Of a stretch of DNA of 36,195 nucleotides, positions 28,964-36,195 are shown piece after piece. The stretch is taken from assembly GCA_918285425.1 (NCBI GenBank), contig CAKJZE010000022.1, positions 1 to 36,195 of the forward strand, read 5' to 3'. The stretch is from Clostridiales bacterium. Its GTDB lineage: Bacteria > Bacillota > Clostridia > Christensenellales > UBA1242. The notes under the pieces were generated by a model that saw only the letters and a list, made by a program, of their open reading frames with translations, did no database searches and had not been told where the DNA came from. The translations under genes were made by a program, and so were the position numbers. Numbering within the stretch: position 1 is the first letter of the stretch; every line of letters starts with the position of its first letter.

Positions 28964-31900
28964 AGTTTCCCCCCTTTATAAAAATCTTCTATATTTTCAA
29001 TCTCGGGCTCTCTGGCAGTTTTATATTCCTCGGTCAAAATACCACAGACATTTTTATAGTCACAATATTTGCATGGGAAAAATTTAGATGTCTTATAAGG
29101 TGTTGGGGTTATATAGCCATCTAAAATCTCTTTAGTCGCCTGACTTGCAAGCATTTTTGCATAGCTTGCGATACTGTCAATTTGATCTTTAGTCAAAAGC
29201 CCTGCATGTTCTGTAAAGACTATTTCACCACTGGCCCTGTTTCCCTTGCTTGTACTTATGGTTGGGAAAATAAATCTGCTTTTTGGGTTATCAAGAGACA
29301 AAGTGTTGTCCATTTTTAAAACTACATCAGTGTCTGCAAGAATAAATCCCTTCATCTTATAAAGATCTTTGACCTTTTCTTTTGATTCAGCAAATTCATT
29401 ATGAATAGGAAAATATAATACACCAGCTGGCTTTCTTTTCACATCTTCCACAGCATTAAGATAAATTGCAAGTTGCAATTTCACGCCATAGTAAATGTCT
29501 GAAGGCATAGCTTCAATTTTTCCAGTTTTATAATCTATTATTCTGTAATAATTATCAGTTTGGTCAAGTCTGTCAATTTTACCAACAATTTCTATTTTGG
29601 GTTTTTCACTGATAACAATTCCACTTTGTTTGCCATTTCCACCGAACCACTTTTCAGTAAAAGCAGTTCTGAACATAGATACTTTGATTTCGTCATATAA
29701 AGCATGGCACAACCTTATCACTTCTGTCTTAAGCATATTTATAAGAATTCTGTTATCATCTTCACTGTATTTCTGGTCACTCAACACTTTTTCAAGTGTA
29801 TTGACCGCAAATTTATCTATGTTTATATTTTGCTTTTTTATCGCAAAATTTACAAATTTTTCTGCCACCAAGTGCATTATGTCACCAACATCCAGCGCAC
29901 GCATAGATGCTTTCTCTCTTGGTTTAAGTTTAAGGCCATAGTCACAAAAGTGTTTAAATGGACATGCAAAATAATTTTCAAGCTCGGAAATGCTTGTCGT
30001 GCCTTTATTAAAGAACAATTGATCTGCGTTTTGAAGCGTCTTTGGCTCTTGTTCTTGATTGATACTTAAAAACTGTTTTGCTTCTTCACTTGACAAGTTT
30101 TCAGATACAGCTTTATAAAGATTTGCTATCTTATCATCACTGACGGCATATTTTTTTCCAAGTTTATATTTAACAAATGCGCCAGAAAGATACTCTTTTG
30201 CATTTTTCTCACTTCCAAGGCTTTTCACAAATTCTGAAAGTGATACTTCTTCACCTTCTTTCACTGCACTTTCAAAGCAGTATATTTCAAGATTATTTTT
30301 CTCTTCATCTTCAAAAAGTGCAGAAATGTTTTGCATCAAACTGCTCATCTTGGCTTCTTCCCCAGCCACTCTTTCAGAAAAACTTATGTATAAATTTTCT
30401 TTTGGCTGTTGCAAAAGTTCATATGCCAAAAATCTTTCCCTTCTGTTGATTGTTCTGATTGTTGGCTCAATTTTTCTTTCGTTTATACCTTCAAGGCTTA
30501 CAATTTCCGTATCCGAAATAAGCCCAAGGTCTTGCTCTCTTTTTGGGAAAGCTCCGTCATTTACCCCCATAATGTAAAGATCTTTGACATCATATATTCC
30601 ATCAGCAGTTGTAACTATCTGCACTTGATCAATTCCAAGTGGCAAAATTGAAATATCCGTTGCAGAAAGTCCACTTATTAAAAGTGTATAAAATTGCTCC
30701 AAAGACAAAACTTCTTGCCCTAAAAATTGATTAAGCATATTTAAAATCTCTTGAGCTTTTGACAAAACTTGCACAGTTGCAAATGCCTGTCTTTGCTCAT
30801 TCAATTCTTCCTGCAATTTTTGAAGCTTATTAAGTTTTTCACTTATGTCAAATTTATCAAAAAACTTTTGCAGTTGAGATACAATCTCTGATGTGGTTTG
30901 CTTCTCTTTATAGTCCTCTAAAAATTGCAAAATTACATCAGTAAGTTGAACACGTATTTTCTCTGCAGCAATTGTCTGCTGATTTTCAGCATTAATTATA
31001 AATGGTTTCAAAAATTTATTGTGATTTATTCCATATTTCAAGACATAGTTTTCAAAATCATCAACATCTGATTGATTTAAAAACAACAGTCCACACCTTG
31101 CAAGACCTATGACATCTTCTGCTTCTAAATTTTTTCTCACTGTTGCAAAAAGCAACTTAATAAGTTGAAAAAATTGATGGTTTTTAAACTCATAAGGTGT
31201 GCTGACAAAATATGGGATTTCGTATTGATCAAAAGCTCTGCAAAGCTGATCAGCATAGTCAGGATTTGCAAGATAGACACAGCTGTCCACATATCTTCCC
31301 TTTCCTGCCAGAATCTTTGACTTTATAAAACTTGCAACTTTTGCACACTCCAAAGTAACATTTGGCGTGCCAAACAAATGTATGCGATTTTCTGAAGTAA
31401 CACACTTAACTGGATATGCAAAAAGTTGATCTCTTATTTGTTTAAAATCTTTATTTAGTTCAGGATCTTTAAAAACAGATTGATATTTTATTCCAAGGTC
31501 GTCAGCCATAGCTTTAAAATGATCATAAACTTCGTTGTCTGCAATGTGTGAGTTCGCCTTATCAGGGTGCACAAAGCTTGCAGATATTGTCACACTCTTT
31601 GCCCTTTTAACAAAAGTATTTACAACCTTCACCACATTTGCAGTCACACTGTCAAAATTCAGTACATAAATGTTTGCATTTTTAACAAAATCGCTTAAAT
31701 TAGCTTCTTTTTCAAGCATTTCGAGCTTGTCATTGGGATCAACAAAATTTTCACCCAAATAGTTCTCATAAGCATCATAAATAAGTGCAATATCTTTCAA
31801 TTTAATCTTAAGTGCAGTTGAAACTTTATTTGCACTGTCAGAAAGTTCAATAGGCGAAATACCGCTGGACTTAAGTTGCTGGATTGTCTCATAGATATTT

Positions 31901-32247
31901 TCAGCAAATCCAACAGTACCCGCAGTCTTTTTATAGCAGTTTAAATTTTCAGCAAGTTGCATAATAAGACTGCGTACAATCATAACTCCAGCTTCCTTTG
32001 AAAGCGGAATAGTTTTATGTGTTTGTATTTTCTTTAAAAGTCTGTTAAAACTGTAAACATATATATTTGCAAATGCTCCACGTGAAGAGTGTTCAAGCAA
32101 AAACCTTTCGGTCTTAAGTGTCTTTGTTTCAGGCACAATGACAATGAAGTCATCAAAAACATTTTTCTCTGCTTTTTCAAGCAAAGAAATAAACGCCATC
32201 TTTGAAGCTTCTTCACATGTTGTTGACAAATAAAAGTTTAAATTCAT
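28948..32247 (-). CDS. addB: Helicase-nuclease AddAB, subunit B
   Basis: AddB is the second subunit, with a helicase-like scaffold and the 5'-strand nuclease. The 1099-residue protein has the AddB features V-P-E-T-K-T-L-K-T-E near the start and D-L-Y-I-M-G-V-N-D-G-A-F-P. The C-terminal nuclease has I-I-D-Y-K-T-G-K. An iron-sulfur site is formed by C-P-F-K-H-F-C and C-K-Y-C-D-Y-K-N-V-C. Where Bacillus AddB has a P-loop at the N-terminus, this protein reads S-T-T-C-E-E-A-S-K-M, without G-x4-G-K-[ST]; loss of this ATP site is also known in RexB. ATG 32247 is chosen over TTG 32253 because AGGA lies eight bases before the ATG but only two or three before the TTG. Confidence 0.93.
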   Translation of the reverse strand: MNLNFYLSTTCEEASKMAFISLLEKAEKNVFDDFIVIVPETKTLKTERFLLEHSSRGAFANIYVYSFNRLLKKIQTHKTIPLSKEAGVMIVRSLIMQLAENLNCYKKTAGTVGFAENIYETIQQLKSSGISPIELSDSANKVSTALKIKLKDIALIYDAYENYLGENFVDPNDKLEMLEKEANLSDFVKNANIYVLNFDSVTANVVKVVNTFVKRAKSVTISASFVHPDKANSHIADNEVYDHFKAMADDLGIKYQSVFKDPELNKDFKQIRDQLFAYPVKCVTSENRIHLFGTPNVTLECAKVASFIKSKILAGKGRYVDSCVYLANPDYADQLCRAFDQYEIPYFVSTPYEFKNHQFFQLIKLLFATVRKNLEAEDVIGLARCGLLFLNQSDVDDFENYVLKYGINHNKFLKPFIINAENQQTIAAEKIRVQLTDVILQFLEDYKEKQTTSEIVSQLQKFFDKFDISEKLNKLQKLQEELNEQRQAFATVQVLSKAQEILNMLNQFLGQEVLSLEQFYTLLISGLSATDISILPLGIDQVQIVTTADGIYDVKDLYIMGVNDGAFPKREQDLGLISDTEIVSLEGINERKIEPTIRTINRRERFLAYELLQQPKENLYISFSERVAGEEAKMSSLMQNISALFEDEEKNNLEIYCFESAVKEGEEVSLSEFVKSLGSEKNAKEYLSGAFVKYKLGKKYAVSDDKIANLYKAVSENLSSEEAKQFLSINQEQEPKTLQNADQLFFNKGTTSISELENYFACPFKHFCDYGLKLKPREKASMRALDVGDIMHLVAEKFVNFAIKKQNINIDKFAVNTLEKVLSDQKYSEDDNRILINMLKTEVIRLCHALYDEIKVSMFRTAFTEKWFGGNGKQSGIVISEKPKIEIVGKIDRLDQTDNYYRIIDYKTGKIEAMPSDIYYGVKLQLAIYLNAVEDVKRKPAGVLYFPIHNEFAESKEKVKDLYKMKGFILADTDVVLKMDNTLSLDNPKSRFIFPTISTSKGNRASGEIVFTEHAGLLTKDQIDSIASYAKMLASQATKEILDGYITPTPYKTSKFFPCKYCDYKNVCGILTEEYKTAREPEIENIEDFYKGGKLWEKK

Positions 32248-32265
32248 ACGCAATTTCCTGTTTTT

Positions 32266-32294
32266 ATTTTATCATAAGCCCTTAATATTTTCAA
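32266..32294 (-). promoter_or_regulatory. Extended -10 promoter of addB-addA
   Basis: TTGAAA (32294..32289), a 17-base spacer and TAAAAT (32271..32266) preceded by TGA, an extended -10 element, on the minus strand about 18 bases before the ATG. Confidence 0.68.
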
Positions 32295-32345
32295 GTTTAT
32301 TTAAACAGATAATAAAATTTAACAAACTAAAATTTTTAAGTTTAA

Positions 32346-32375
32346 TTGACAAGACAAATGCATAAATTATATTAT
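32346..32375 (+). promoter_or_regulatory. Sigma-A promoter of the YugP-like gene
   Basis: A perfect TTGACA (32346-32351) with TATTAT at 32370-32375 after 18 bases (an alternative TATATT gives 16). AGAGGTG at 32383-32389 is the ribosome site. Confidence 0.7.
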
Positions 32376-32394
32376 ACTTGCAAGAGGTGAAAAA

Positions 32395-33114
32395 ATGGTC
32401 TATTGGCTTTATATTATTGTATCAATATTAATTTTGCCTGGAATAATCTATGGCATATATGCACAGGCAAGTGTATCAAGCACATTTAATTCGTTTAAAA
32501 ATGTTGCATCATCTTCAGGAAAACCTGCATATCAAGTTGCACGCGAAATGCTTGATCAAGCTGGACTTAATTACATAAAAATCAATCAAATCAAAGGCAA
32601 TCTCACTGACAACTATGACCCAAGAAAGAAAGTTCTTAATCTTTCTAAAAGCACATATTCAAGCACTTCAGTTGCCGCAATTGGAGTCGCCGCACACGAA
32701 GTTGGTCATGCAATTCAACACAAAGAAAAATATGCTCCACTTATTTTACGAAACACATTTGTTCCATTTGTAAATTTTGCAAGCTATTTATTCTGGCCAC
32801 TTATGATTGTTGGTGTTATTCTTAATATTTTGTATTACACATCTTCAGCCGGCATAGTACTGATTTGGGTTTCAGTTGCACTTTATGGAACCACAACTCT
32901 GTTTTATCTTATCACCGTTCCAGTAGAGTACAACGCTTCAAACCGCGCACTTGCGACCCTGTCACAAGGTATACTTGCACAAGAAGAGCTGCCATACGCT
33001 CAAAAAGTTCTTCGCGCTGCAGGTCAAACCTATGTTGCAGCTCTTGTCACTTCCGCCCTCTACTTCTTGCAATTTTTCCTTCGAATTCTCATTGTTTTTG
33101 GCAGACGTGATTAA
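32395..33114 (+). CDS. YugP-type membrane zinc metallopeptidase
   Basis: The 239-residue protein matches the YugP/zinc-peptidase-2 family. There is an N-terminal membrane helix (about 4-22) and the zinc motif H-E-V-G-H at 101-105 within A-A-H-E-V-G-H-A-I-Q-H. Two membrane segments follow near 120-165, then P-V-E-Y-N-A-S-N-R-A with the probable third zinc ligand Glu, and a C-terminal hydrophobic helix. Substrates are unknown; a role in membrane protein turnover is assumed. AGAGGTG precedes the ATG. It is a single-gene unit between its own promoter and a terminator shared with rplI. Confidence 0.9.
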   Translation: MVYWLYIIVSILILPGIIYGIYAQASVSSTFNSFKNVASSSGKPAYQVAREMLDQAGLNYIKINQIKGNLTDNYDPRKKVLNLSKSTYSSTSVAAIGVAAHEVGHAIQHKEKYAPLILRNTFVPFVNFASYLFWPLMIVGVILNILYYTSSAGIVLIWVSVALYGTTTLFYLITVPVEYNASNRALATLSQGILAQEELPYAQKVLRAAGQTYVAALVTSALYFLQFFLRILIVFGRRD

Positions 33115-33121
33115 ATAATAA

Positions 33122-33158
33122 AATTAAGGATATCATTTTTGATATCCTTAATTTTTTC
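33122..33158. terminator. Bidirectional intrinsic terminator
   Basis: AATTAAGGATATC (33122-33134) pairs perfectly with GATATCCTTAATT (33141-33153), followed by TTTT. It ends the YugP-like gene and the convergent rplI. Confidence 0.88.
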
Positions 33159-33164
33159 TCTTTT

Positions 33165-33608
33165 TTATACCCCTTCAACTTGGACTTTTACTTTGCCCAC
33201 AACACCTTTGTAAAGGCGAAGTGTTATTGTGTATGTCCCAACGGTTTTAATAGGATTTTCAAGCTCAATTTTCTTTCTGTCAATATCATAGCCAAGCTTT
33301 GCAAGTTCGTCAGAGATTTCCTTTCCACTGACGCTTCCAAACGTCTTGCCATTTTCACCAACTTTTACACCAAGAGTGATTGTCACATCTTTAAGTGCAT
33401 TTGCAATTTTTAAAGCAGCTTCAGTTTCCTCTTTAATACGTTTTGCTTCTGCAGCCTTTTCTTGTGCATTGATATTAAGATTCCCAGCATTTGCAGGCAC
33501 AGCCAATTTATTCTTGAATAAGAAGTTGTTTGCATAACCATCGCTGACATTGACAATATCGCCTTTTCTGCCAACATTTTTTACGTTTTCTGATAAAATA
33601 ACTTTCAT
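33165..33608 (-). CDS. rplI: 50S ribosomal protein L9
   Basis: L9 binds 23S rRNA at the base of the L1 stalk and helps keep the reading frame. The 147-residue protein is standard length. The N-terminal domain opens M-K-V-I-L-S-E-N-V and has the L9 signature G-R-K-G-D-I-V-N-V-S-D-G-Y-A-N-N-F-L. A long charged connecting helix (about 45-75) and a C-terminal domain with G-S-V-S-G-K-E-I and T-Y-T-I-T-L-R-L-Y-K-G-V follow. AAGGAG precedes the ATG. It is separated from the usual neighbours (rpsR, dnaB, dhh phosphodiesterase) and has its own strong promoter. Confidence 0.97.
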   Translation of the reverse strand: MKVILSENVKNVGRKGDIVNVSDGYANNFLFKNKLAVPANAGNLNINAQEKAAEAKRIKEETEAALKIANALKDVTITLGVKVGENGKTFGSVSGKEISDELAKLGYDIDRKKIELENPIKTVGTYTITLRLYKGVVGKVKVQVEGV

Positions 33609-33626
33609 AATTATCTCCTTACAAAC

Positions 33627-33656
33627 ATTATATCAGCCAAATTTACACAAAGTCAA
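33627..33656 (-). promoter_or_regulatory. rplI: Strong extended -10 promoter of rplI
   Basis: TTGACT (33656..33651), an 18-base spacer and a perfect TATAAT (33632..33627) preceded by TGA. Its -35 box directly abuts the T-tract of the upstream terminator. Confidence 0.78.
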
Positions 33657-33684
33657 ATAAAAAGCCAAGTTTATTCACTTGGCT
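33657..33684 (-). terminator. Terminator hairpin built from the last codons of the upstream gene
   Basis: On the minus strand AGCCAAGT, loop GAATAA, ACTTGGCT, then TTTTATTT. The stop codon of the hypothetical gene (33671-33673) is in the loop, and the upstream arm is coding sequence. Confidence 0.72.
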
Positions 33685-34327
33685 GATCATTTTGGCTGTT
33701 TTCAATGCAGACGCATATTCTGTTATAAAGCACTTTTTCCGTGCTATTAACCATAAAATAACATGGTTTTGATGGTGTGGATTTAAATGGATCCAACCTA
33801 AAGTTTGGCACAAGATTTGCACCATATTCTGCTGCCTGCATAAGTTCAACAACGTTTTCAACTTTCCTATAGCCGTCATTTCTTTGCGCTTCAACAGTGT
33901 TATAGGTGAAGCCCAGCAATCCCGCATAGTGATAAGTAAGAAAAGCATGAAATTTGTTTAAATCCAAAAGTGGACTGATAAATGACTCACGATCAGAATG
34001 TCTTACTTTTAAACTGCCTTTGTTGTCTTGCGAATTAAAAGCTTTATTCATTGGAACAAAGTAAATGTCACGAAGCTCTTTCAATACATCTTTTATATAT
34101 TCATTTTGTACGGCCTTATTTTTTGCAAACTCGCCGTGTTTACTTAAATAATTTTTAAGTGATGCGTCAACAATATACAAATTTATGAAGTAGCAATATT
34201 CATCAAGCGGCAGCTGTTTTGGATGATTTTGCCCAACAAAGCCAAGCAGCGCATTGTTCATGACAAATTTGAGTTCATCAACATTAATATTATAAAATAC
34301 ATTGTCAACAACTTTATTCTGTTTCAT
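33671..34327 (-). CDS. Hypothetical cytosolic protein, 218 residues
   Basis: I do not recognise this protein. From ATG 34327 it has 218 residues, no signal peptide and no membrane helix. It looks globular and mainly helical, with many aromatic and asparagine residues. Distinct stretches are N-I-N-V-D-E-L-K-F-V-M-N-N-A near residue 14, R-H-S-D-R-E-S-F-I-S-P-L-L-D-L-N near 110, and an acidic/polar tail. The frame is open to 34384, but GAGGGTGG sits just before ATG 34327 and the promoter -10 box lies between the two starts, so the shorter form is right. It is a single-gene unit upstream of rplI. Base composition matches its neighbours. Confidence 0.75.
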   Translation of the reverse strand: MKQNKVVDNVFYNINVDELKFVMNNALLGFVGQNHPKQLPLDEYCYFINLYIVDASLKNYLSKHGEFAKNKAVQNEYIKDVLKELRDIYFVPMNKAFNSQDNKGSLKVRHSDRESFISPLLDLNKFHAFLTYHYAGLLGFTYNTVEAQRNDGYRKVENVVELMQAAEYGANLVPNFRLDPFKSTPSKPCYFMVNSTEKVLYNRICVCIENSQNDQPSE

Positions 34328-34349
34328 TAAACCACCCTCACCTGCCAGC

Positions 34350-34378
34350 ATTTTACACCAAAAAACATAATTTGTAAA
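34350..34378 (-). promoter_or_regulatory. Promoter of the hypothetical gene
   Basis: TTTACA (34378..34373), a 17-base spacer and TAAAAT (34355..34350) on the minus strand, 22 bases before the ATG. Confidence 0.6.
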
Positions 34379-34444
34379 TACCAATTATGAATTAAAAGTA
34401 TATTTTATTTCAATCAAGCAAAAATATTATACAAAGGAGTTTCT

Positions 34445-34732
34445 ATGTTTGATTTAAAATGTAAACGTCAAGACTGCAAATATAATCATAATTGCAACTG
34501 CACAGCAAAGAGTATTAAAGTTGGAAAAACCACAGATTGTGAGACTTACAGCCTAAATCCAAATTTTGTTAAAGAAAAGGACAAGATACCACAACCGCCA
34601 ATGCGCAAAAGCATATTTGTTGGCTGTGATGCAGATTGTCTTTTTAACAGCAATCACATATGTAAAGCCAATGGCATTTCAGTGATGACCAACGATAAAT
34701 CCCCCGAATGTTGCACATTCATGCCACAGTAG
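34445..34732 (+). CDS. Two-copy DUF1540 cysteine-rich protein
   Basis: The 95-residue protein consists of two DUF1540 modules joined by a basic Pro-containing linker (about 41-56). The first reads C-K-R-Q-D-C-K-Y-N ... C-T-A-K-S-I-K-V ... C-E-T-Y. The second reads C-D-A-D-C-L-F-N ... C-K-A-N-G-I-S-V ... C-C-T-F. The domain is common in clostridia, where the four conserved cysteines per copy suggest bound metal; the biological role is unknown. In the second copy the first cysteine pair is spaced by three residues instead of four. AAAGGAG is close before the ATG. Confidence 0.88.
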   Translation: MFDLKCKRQDCKYNHNCNCTAKSIKVGKTTDCETYSLNPNFVKEKDKIPQPPMRKSIFVGCDADCLFNSNHICKANGISVMTNDKSPECCTFMPQ

Positions 34733-34793
34733 CAATCAAACACAACATAAACATAACATCAGTCATATAAAAAATGTTTATTTTTTAACAATC

Positions 34794-34827
34794 AAAAAGC
34801 AGAACAATTTGTCCTGCTTTTTGTTTT
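34794..34827. terminator. Intrinsic terminator of the surface protein gene
   Basis: AAAAAGCAGAACAA (34794-34807) and TTGTCCTGCTTTTT (34809-34822) pair with one mismatch on the plus strand, which becomes a G-U pair in the minus-strand RNA. T-rich sequence follows on both strands. The rest of 34733-34828 holds nothing I recognise. Confidence 0.72.
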
Positions 34828-34828
34828 T

Positions 34829-36195
34829 TTAACTTGCATTTCGTTTCCAGTAATAATCTGCAAGTCCACCATAGTTGTATGAGCTTCTCTTCAGTTTACT
34901 TGCATTTGTGCTGGCATTTGTCACATCAATTGGTGTCCCACTTGTCGCGGTTGCAGATGATGTATAATACCAACCACTGGTATTAATTGTCACACTTGTA
35001 AGTCCACTGCAACGCCCGAATGCAGATTCTCCAATGCTTGTCACACTGTTTGGTATTGTTATACTTGTAAGATTACTGCAATAATAGAATGCAGCGCGCC
35101 CAATGCTTGTCACTCCACTGCCGATTGTAACGCTGGTAAGCCCACTGCAATAATAGAATGCATAATCCCCAATGCTTGTCACACTGTCTGGTATCGTAAT
35201 ACTTGTAAGCCCTGTGCAATATGCGAGTGCATAATACCCAATGCTTTCCACACTGTTTGGTATTGTTGTATTATTACATCCTTGTATTAACCTATTTGTG
35301 GATTTCTCTATAATTGCATTACAATTATCTCTGCTGTCATATACTGTATTTCCACTGTCTACTACTATACTGGTAATCCCACTGCAATGGTAGAATACTT
35401 GAGATCCAATGCTTGTCACACTGTTTGGGATTGTTATGCTTGTAAGCCCACTGCAATATGCGAATGCAGAGCGCCCAATACTTGTTATTGTGTTTGGCAT
35501 ATAGACTGCTGTAATATTATCGTTATTATAAAACGCTCCTGATGAACTCGAAGTTGCGTTGTATATCGCCTTCACATCTTTTATGCCATCTGTACCATTA
35601 TTATATTGTCTTGGTATCACTACCACCCCAGTCGGCTTGTTTGATGTATTCTGTTTGACAGTATAATATTCACCTTCATTTGAATTATAACTAAACACAA
35701 ATTTATTTAAATCTGTTGCTGTGCGAGTATAAACATTGTATATACCACTTTCACCCAGTATTTCACCATCTTCTATCCCTTGTGTCATCCCTTCATCTGT
35801 GAAGTATCCACAACATTCTGTATATTTAAGTGGTGCACTCGTTAAATGAAATCTTATCGCCTCTTGATTAAGTATGTAATCTCGTTTTGCTATCTCCCCA
35901 TCTACATAATAGTCTATTGTCGTTACGTCAAGACCAACATTATCTTCAATTAAACAATCTGTTATGACAAGTTTGCCACCATCTTCCACATATATCGCTG
36001 CTGCATCTGTTCCTGCATTGCCTGCTATTCTTCCGCCATTAAGATAACATGTTCCACCATTCGCTACATATATTGCTCCGCCATATAATGCCCGATTATT
36101 GACTATCTGGCCACCGTTCATGGTGAATGTCCCACCATTGGCTATATAAACTGCTCCGCCATACACTGCTGAATATCCACTGTATCTGCCTCCAT
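34829..36195 (-). CDS. Large surface protein with beta-helix and BspA-type leucine-rich repeats, 5' end missing
   Basis: The frame is open through the right edge, so the start is outside; 454 full C-terminal residues are visible. The N-terminal visible part is a right-handed beta-helix-like repeat (G-G-A-V-Y-I-A-N-G-G-T-F-T-M-N-G-G, repeated as G-G-A-I-Y-V-A-N-G-G-T-C-Y-L-N-G-G). A spacer of about 100 residues follows. Then come BspA/LRR_5 repeats of 23 residues, L-T-S-I-T-I-P-N-S-V-T-S-I-G plus A-F-x-x-C-S-G, at least six copies with one divergent unit (N-T-V-Y-D-S-R-D-N-C-N-A-I-I). Such proteins are exported and bind host or neighbouring cells. The C-terminus ends in W-K-R-N-A-S with no LPxTG signal, so attachment must be through the missing N-terminal region. 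Confidence 0.88.
   Translation of the reverse strand, partial: GGRYSGYSAVYGGAVYIANGGTFTMNGGQIVNNRALYGGAIYVANGGTCYLNGGRIAGNAGTDAAAIYVEDGGKLVITDCLIEDNVGLDVTTIDYYVDGEIAKRDYILNQEAIRFHLTSAPLKYTECCGYFTDEGMTQGIEDGEILGESGIYNVYTRTATDLNKFVFSYNSNEGEYYTVKQNTSNKPTGVVVIPRQYNNGTDGIKDVKAIYNATSSSSGAFYNNDNITAVYMPNTITSIGRSAFAYCSGLTSITIPNSVTSIGSQVFYHCSGITSIVVDSGNTVYDSRDNCNAIIEKSTNRLIQGCNNTTIPNSVESIGYYALAYCTGLTSITIPDSVTSIGDYAFYYCSGLTSVTIGSGVTSIGRAAFYYCSNLTSITIPNSVTSIGESAFGRCSGLTSVTINTSGWYYTSSATATSGTPIDVTNASTNASKLKRSSYNYGGLADYYWKRNAS
34985..35500. repeat. 69-base tandem coding repeats of the BspA-like gene
   Basis: The string CCAATGCTTGTCAC or a close variant recurs at about 35030, 35099, 35168, 35238, 35407 and 35476. 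This is a 69-base period equal to 23 codons, with one longer divergent unit near 35260-35400. Near-identical DNA copies make this a likely site of recombination and of assembly error. Confidence 0.85.

Noticed and set aside
34985..35500. Regular DNA repeats resembling a CRISPR array
   Set aside because: The period is 69 bases, equal to 23 codons, and the repeats translate in frame to leucine-rich repeats. The variable parts are coding, not spacers.
1..36195. Prophage, transposon or integrated element
   Set aside because: No integrase, transposase, phage structural gene, tRNA attachment site or flanking direct repeat was seen; the gene content is housekeeping.

Overview
The window is a dense, A+T-rich stretch of bacterial chromosome from the Bacillota (Firmicutes) side of the tree. 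The markers are a DnaD-family primosome protein followed directly by a DnaC/DnaI helicase loader, AddAB instead of RecBCD, a YhaO/YhaN nuclease pair, a two-copy DUF1540 protein, a YugP-type metallopeptidase, and a BspA-like surface protein of the kind common in gut and mucosal anaerobes. I see no outer-membrane genes. The lineage looks like an uncultured, probably anaerobic Clostridia-like bacterium; this is inference, not identification. There is no rRNA, tRNA, CRISPR array, insertion sequence or integrase. No stretch longer than 300 bases lacks a gene; the longest gap is about 235 bases (23629-23863).

Left part (1-12.7 kb). A truncated cardiolipin synthase diverges from a membrane-bound XRE regulator, with a repeated 9-mer between them. 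Next comes a leftward lipid/glycolipid operon (glycosyltransferase 2, CrtO-like membrane acyltransferase, PlsC-like acyltransferase). Then come rightward gpmI with a lone AAA ATPase, a three-domain HTH-ATPase-CYTH protein, a ZIP metal transporter and two SpoU-class RNA methyltransferases. Leftward again are a deoxyribosyltransferase-like protein, an RlmD/RlmCD-type 23S rRNA methyltransferase and an AlkD-like DNA repair protein.

Middle (12.7-25.5 kb). A PflX-type radical SAM protein and a third SpoU methyltransferase run rightward. YhaO/YhaN run leftward and diverge from dnaD-dnaC. A SHOCT membrane protein, a short-chain dehydrogenase with metG, and an AT-hook membrane coiled-coil protein with a DUF1858 protein follow.

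Right part (25.5-36.2 kb). addB-addA, the YugP peptidase, rplI, an unrecognised protein, a DUF1540 protein and the C-terminal part of a large beta-helix/BspA repeat protein.

The main theme is genome information handling: replication priming (DnaD, DnaC), double-strand break processing (AddAB, YhaNO), alkylation repair, and tRNA/rRNA modification and charging. Intergenic regions are very compact. Many contain recognisable sigma-A promoters with 16-18 base spacers. Several terminators run straight into the next promoter. At three genes (gpmI, the AlkD-like gene and the radical SAM gene) the -10 box lies exactly six bases before the start codon, which predicts leaderless mRNAs. The most novel-looking proteins are the HTH-AAA-CYTH fusion, the membrane protein carrying an AT-hook, and a DnaD protein that appears to carry four DDBH2-like modules.
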